Source of the DNA: Candidatus Bathyarchaeum sp.
Lineage (GTDB): Archaea > Thermoproteota > Bathyarchaeia > Bathyarchaeales > Bathyarchaeaceae
NCBI GenBank assembly: GCA_003096235.1
Contig: PIXT01000133.1
Span: 1-5,304 of the forward strand
Direction: 5' to 3'
DNA: 5,304 bases
Part shown: positions 5,292 through 5,304 of the stretch, one piece after another
Position numbering within the stretch: position 1 is the first letter of the stretch
Layout: every line of letters starts with the position of its first letter
The notes under the pieces: generated by a model
The model's input: the letters and a program-made list of their open reading frames with translations, nothing else
What the model was told of the DNA's origin: nothing
Database searches by the model: none
Program-made: the position numbers and the translations under genes

Positions 5292-5304
5292 CTTAGACCT
5301 TTTG

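Overview
This window looks like chromosomal DNA of an AT-rich archaeon. The pointers are an archaeal-type S-adenosylmethionine synthetase, A/T-rich TATA-like boxes with a short leader and a GGTG-type ribosome binding site, T-run (not hairpin) transcript ends, and a winged-helix regulator of a style common in archaea. A Thermoproteota-like lineage such as Bathyarchaeia is my guess for the host; the sequence alone does not prove it.

Layout from left to right. (1) 1-737, minus: the N-terminal part of PurF, the enzyme of the first committed step of purine synthesis, cut by the window edge. (2) 747-951: divergent promoter region. (3) 952-2163, plus: full-length archaeal metK/mat. (4) 2164-2459: T-rich termination zone, then the promoter and a hairpin-forming leader of the next gene. 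(5) 2460-2666, plus: a 68-residue protein with two CxxC pairs, probably a zinc ribbon. (6) 2709-3494, minus: a protein with an N-terminal helical region and a C-terminal TIR-like domain of the type found in Cap12/Pycsar effectors. (7) 3643-4134, plus: a winged-helix protein whose N-terminus is four copies of a 13-residue basic repeat. (8) 4386-5291, plus: a 301-residue protein with a receiver-like N-terminus, long coiled coils and a C-terminal membrane helix.

The left half is core metabolism (purine and AdoMet synthesis, divergently transcribed). The right half, about 2.4-5.3 kb, is accessory: a possible immune effector, a possible regulator divergent from it, and a possible membrane-attached signalling protein. 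The last two genes share a 16-base element (15 of 16 identical) just upstream of their starts, which hints at common control. No nucleotide cyclase, CD-NTase, transposase, CRISPR array or rRNA/tRNA gene is visible, so treating the right half as one defence or signalling module is an inference from adjacency only.
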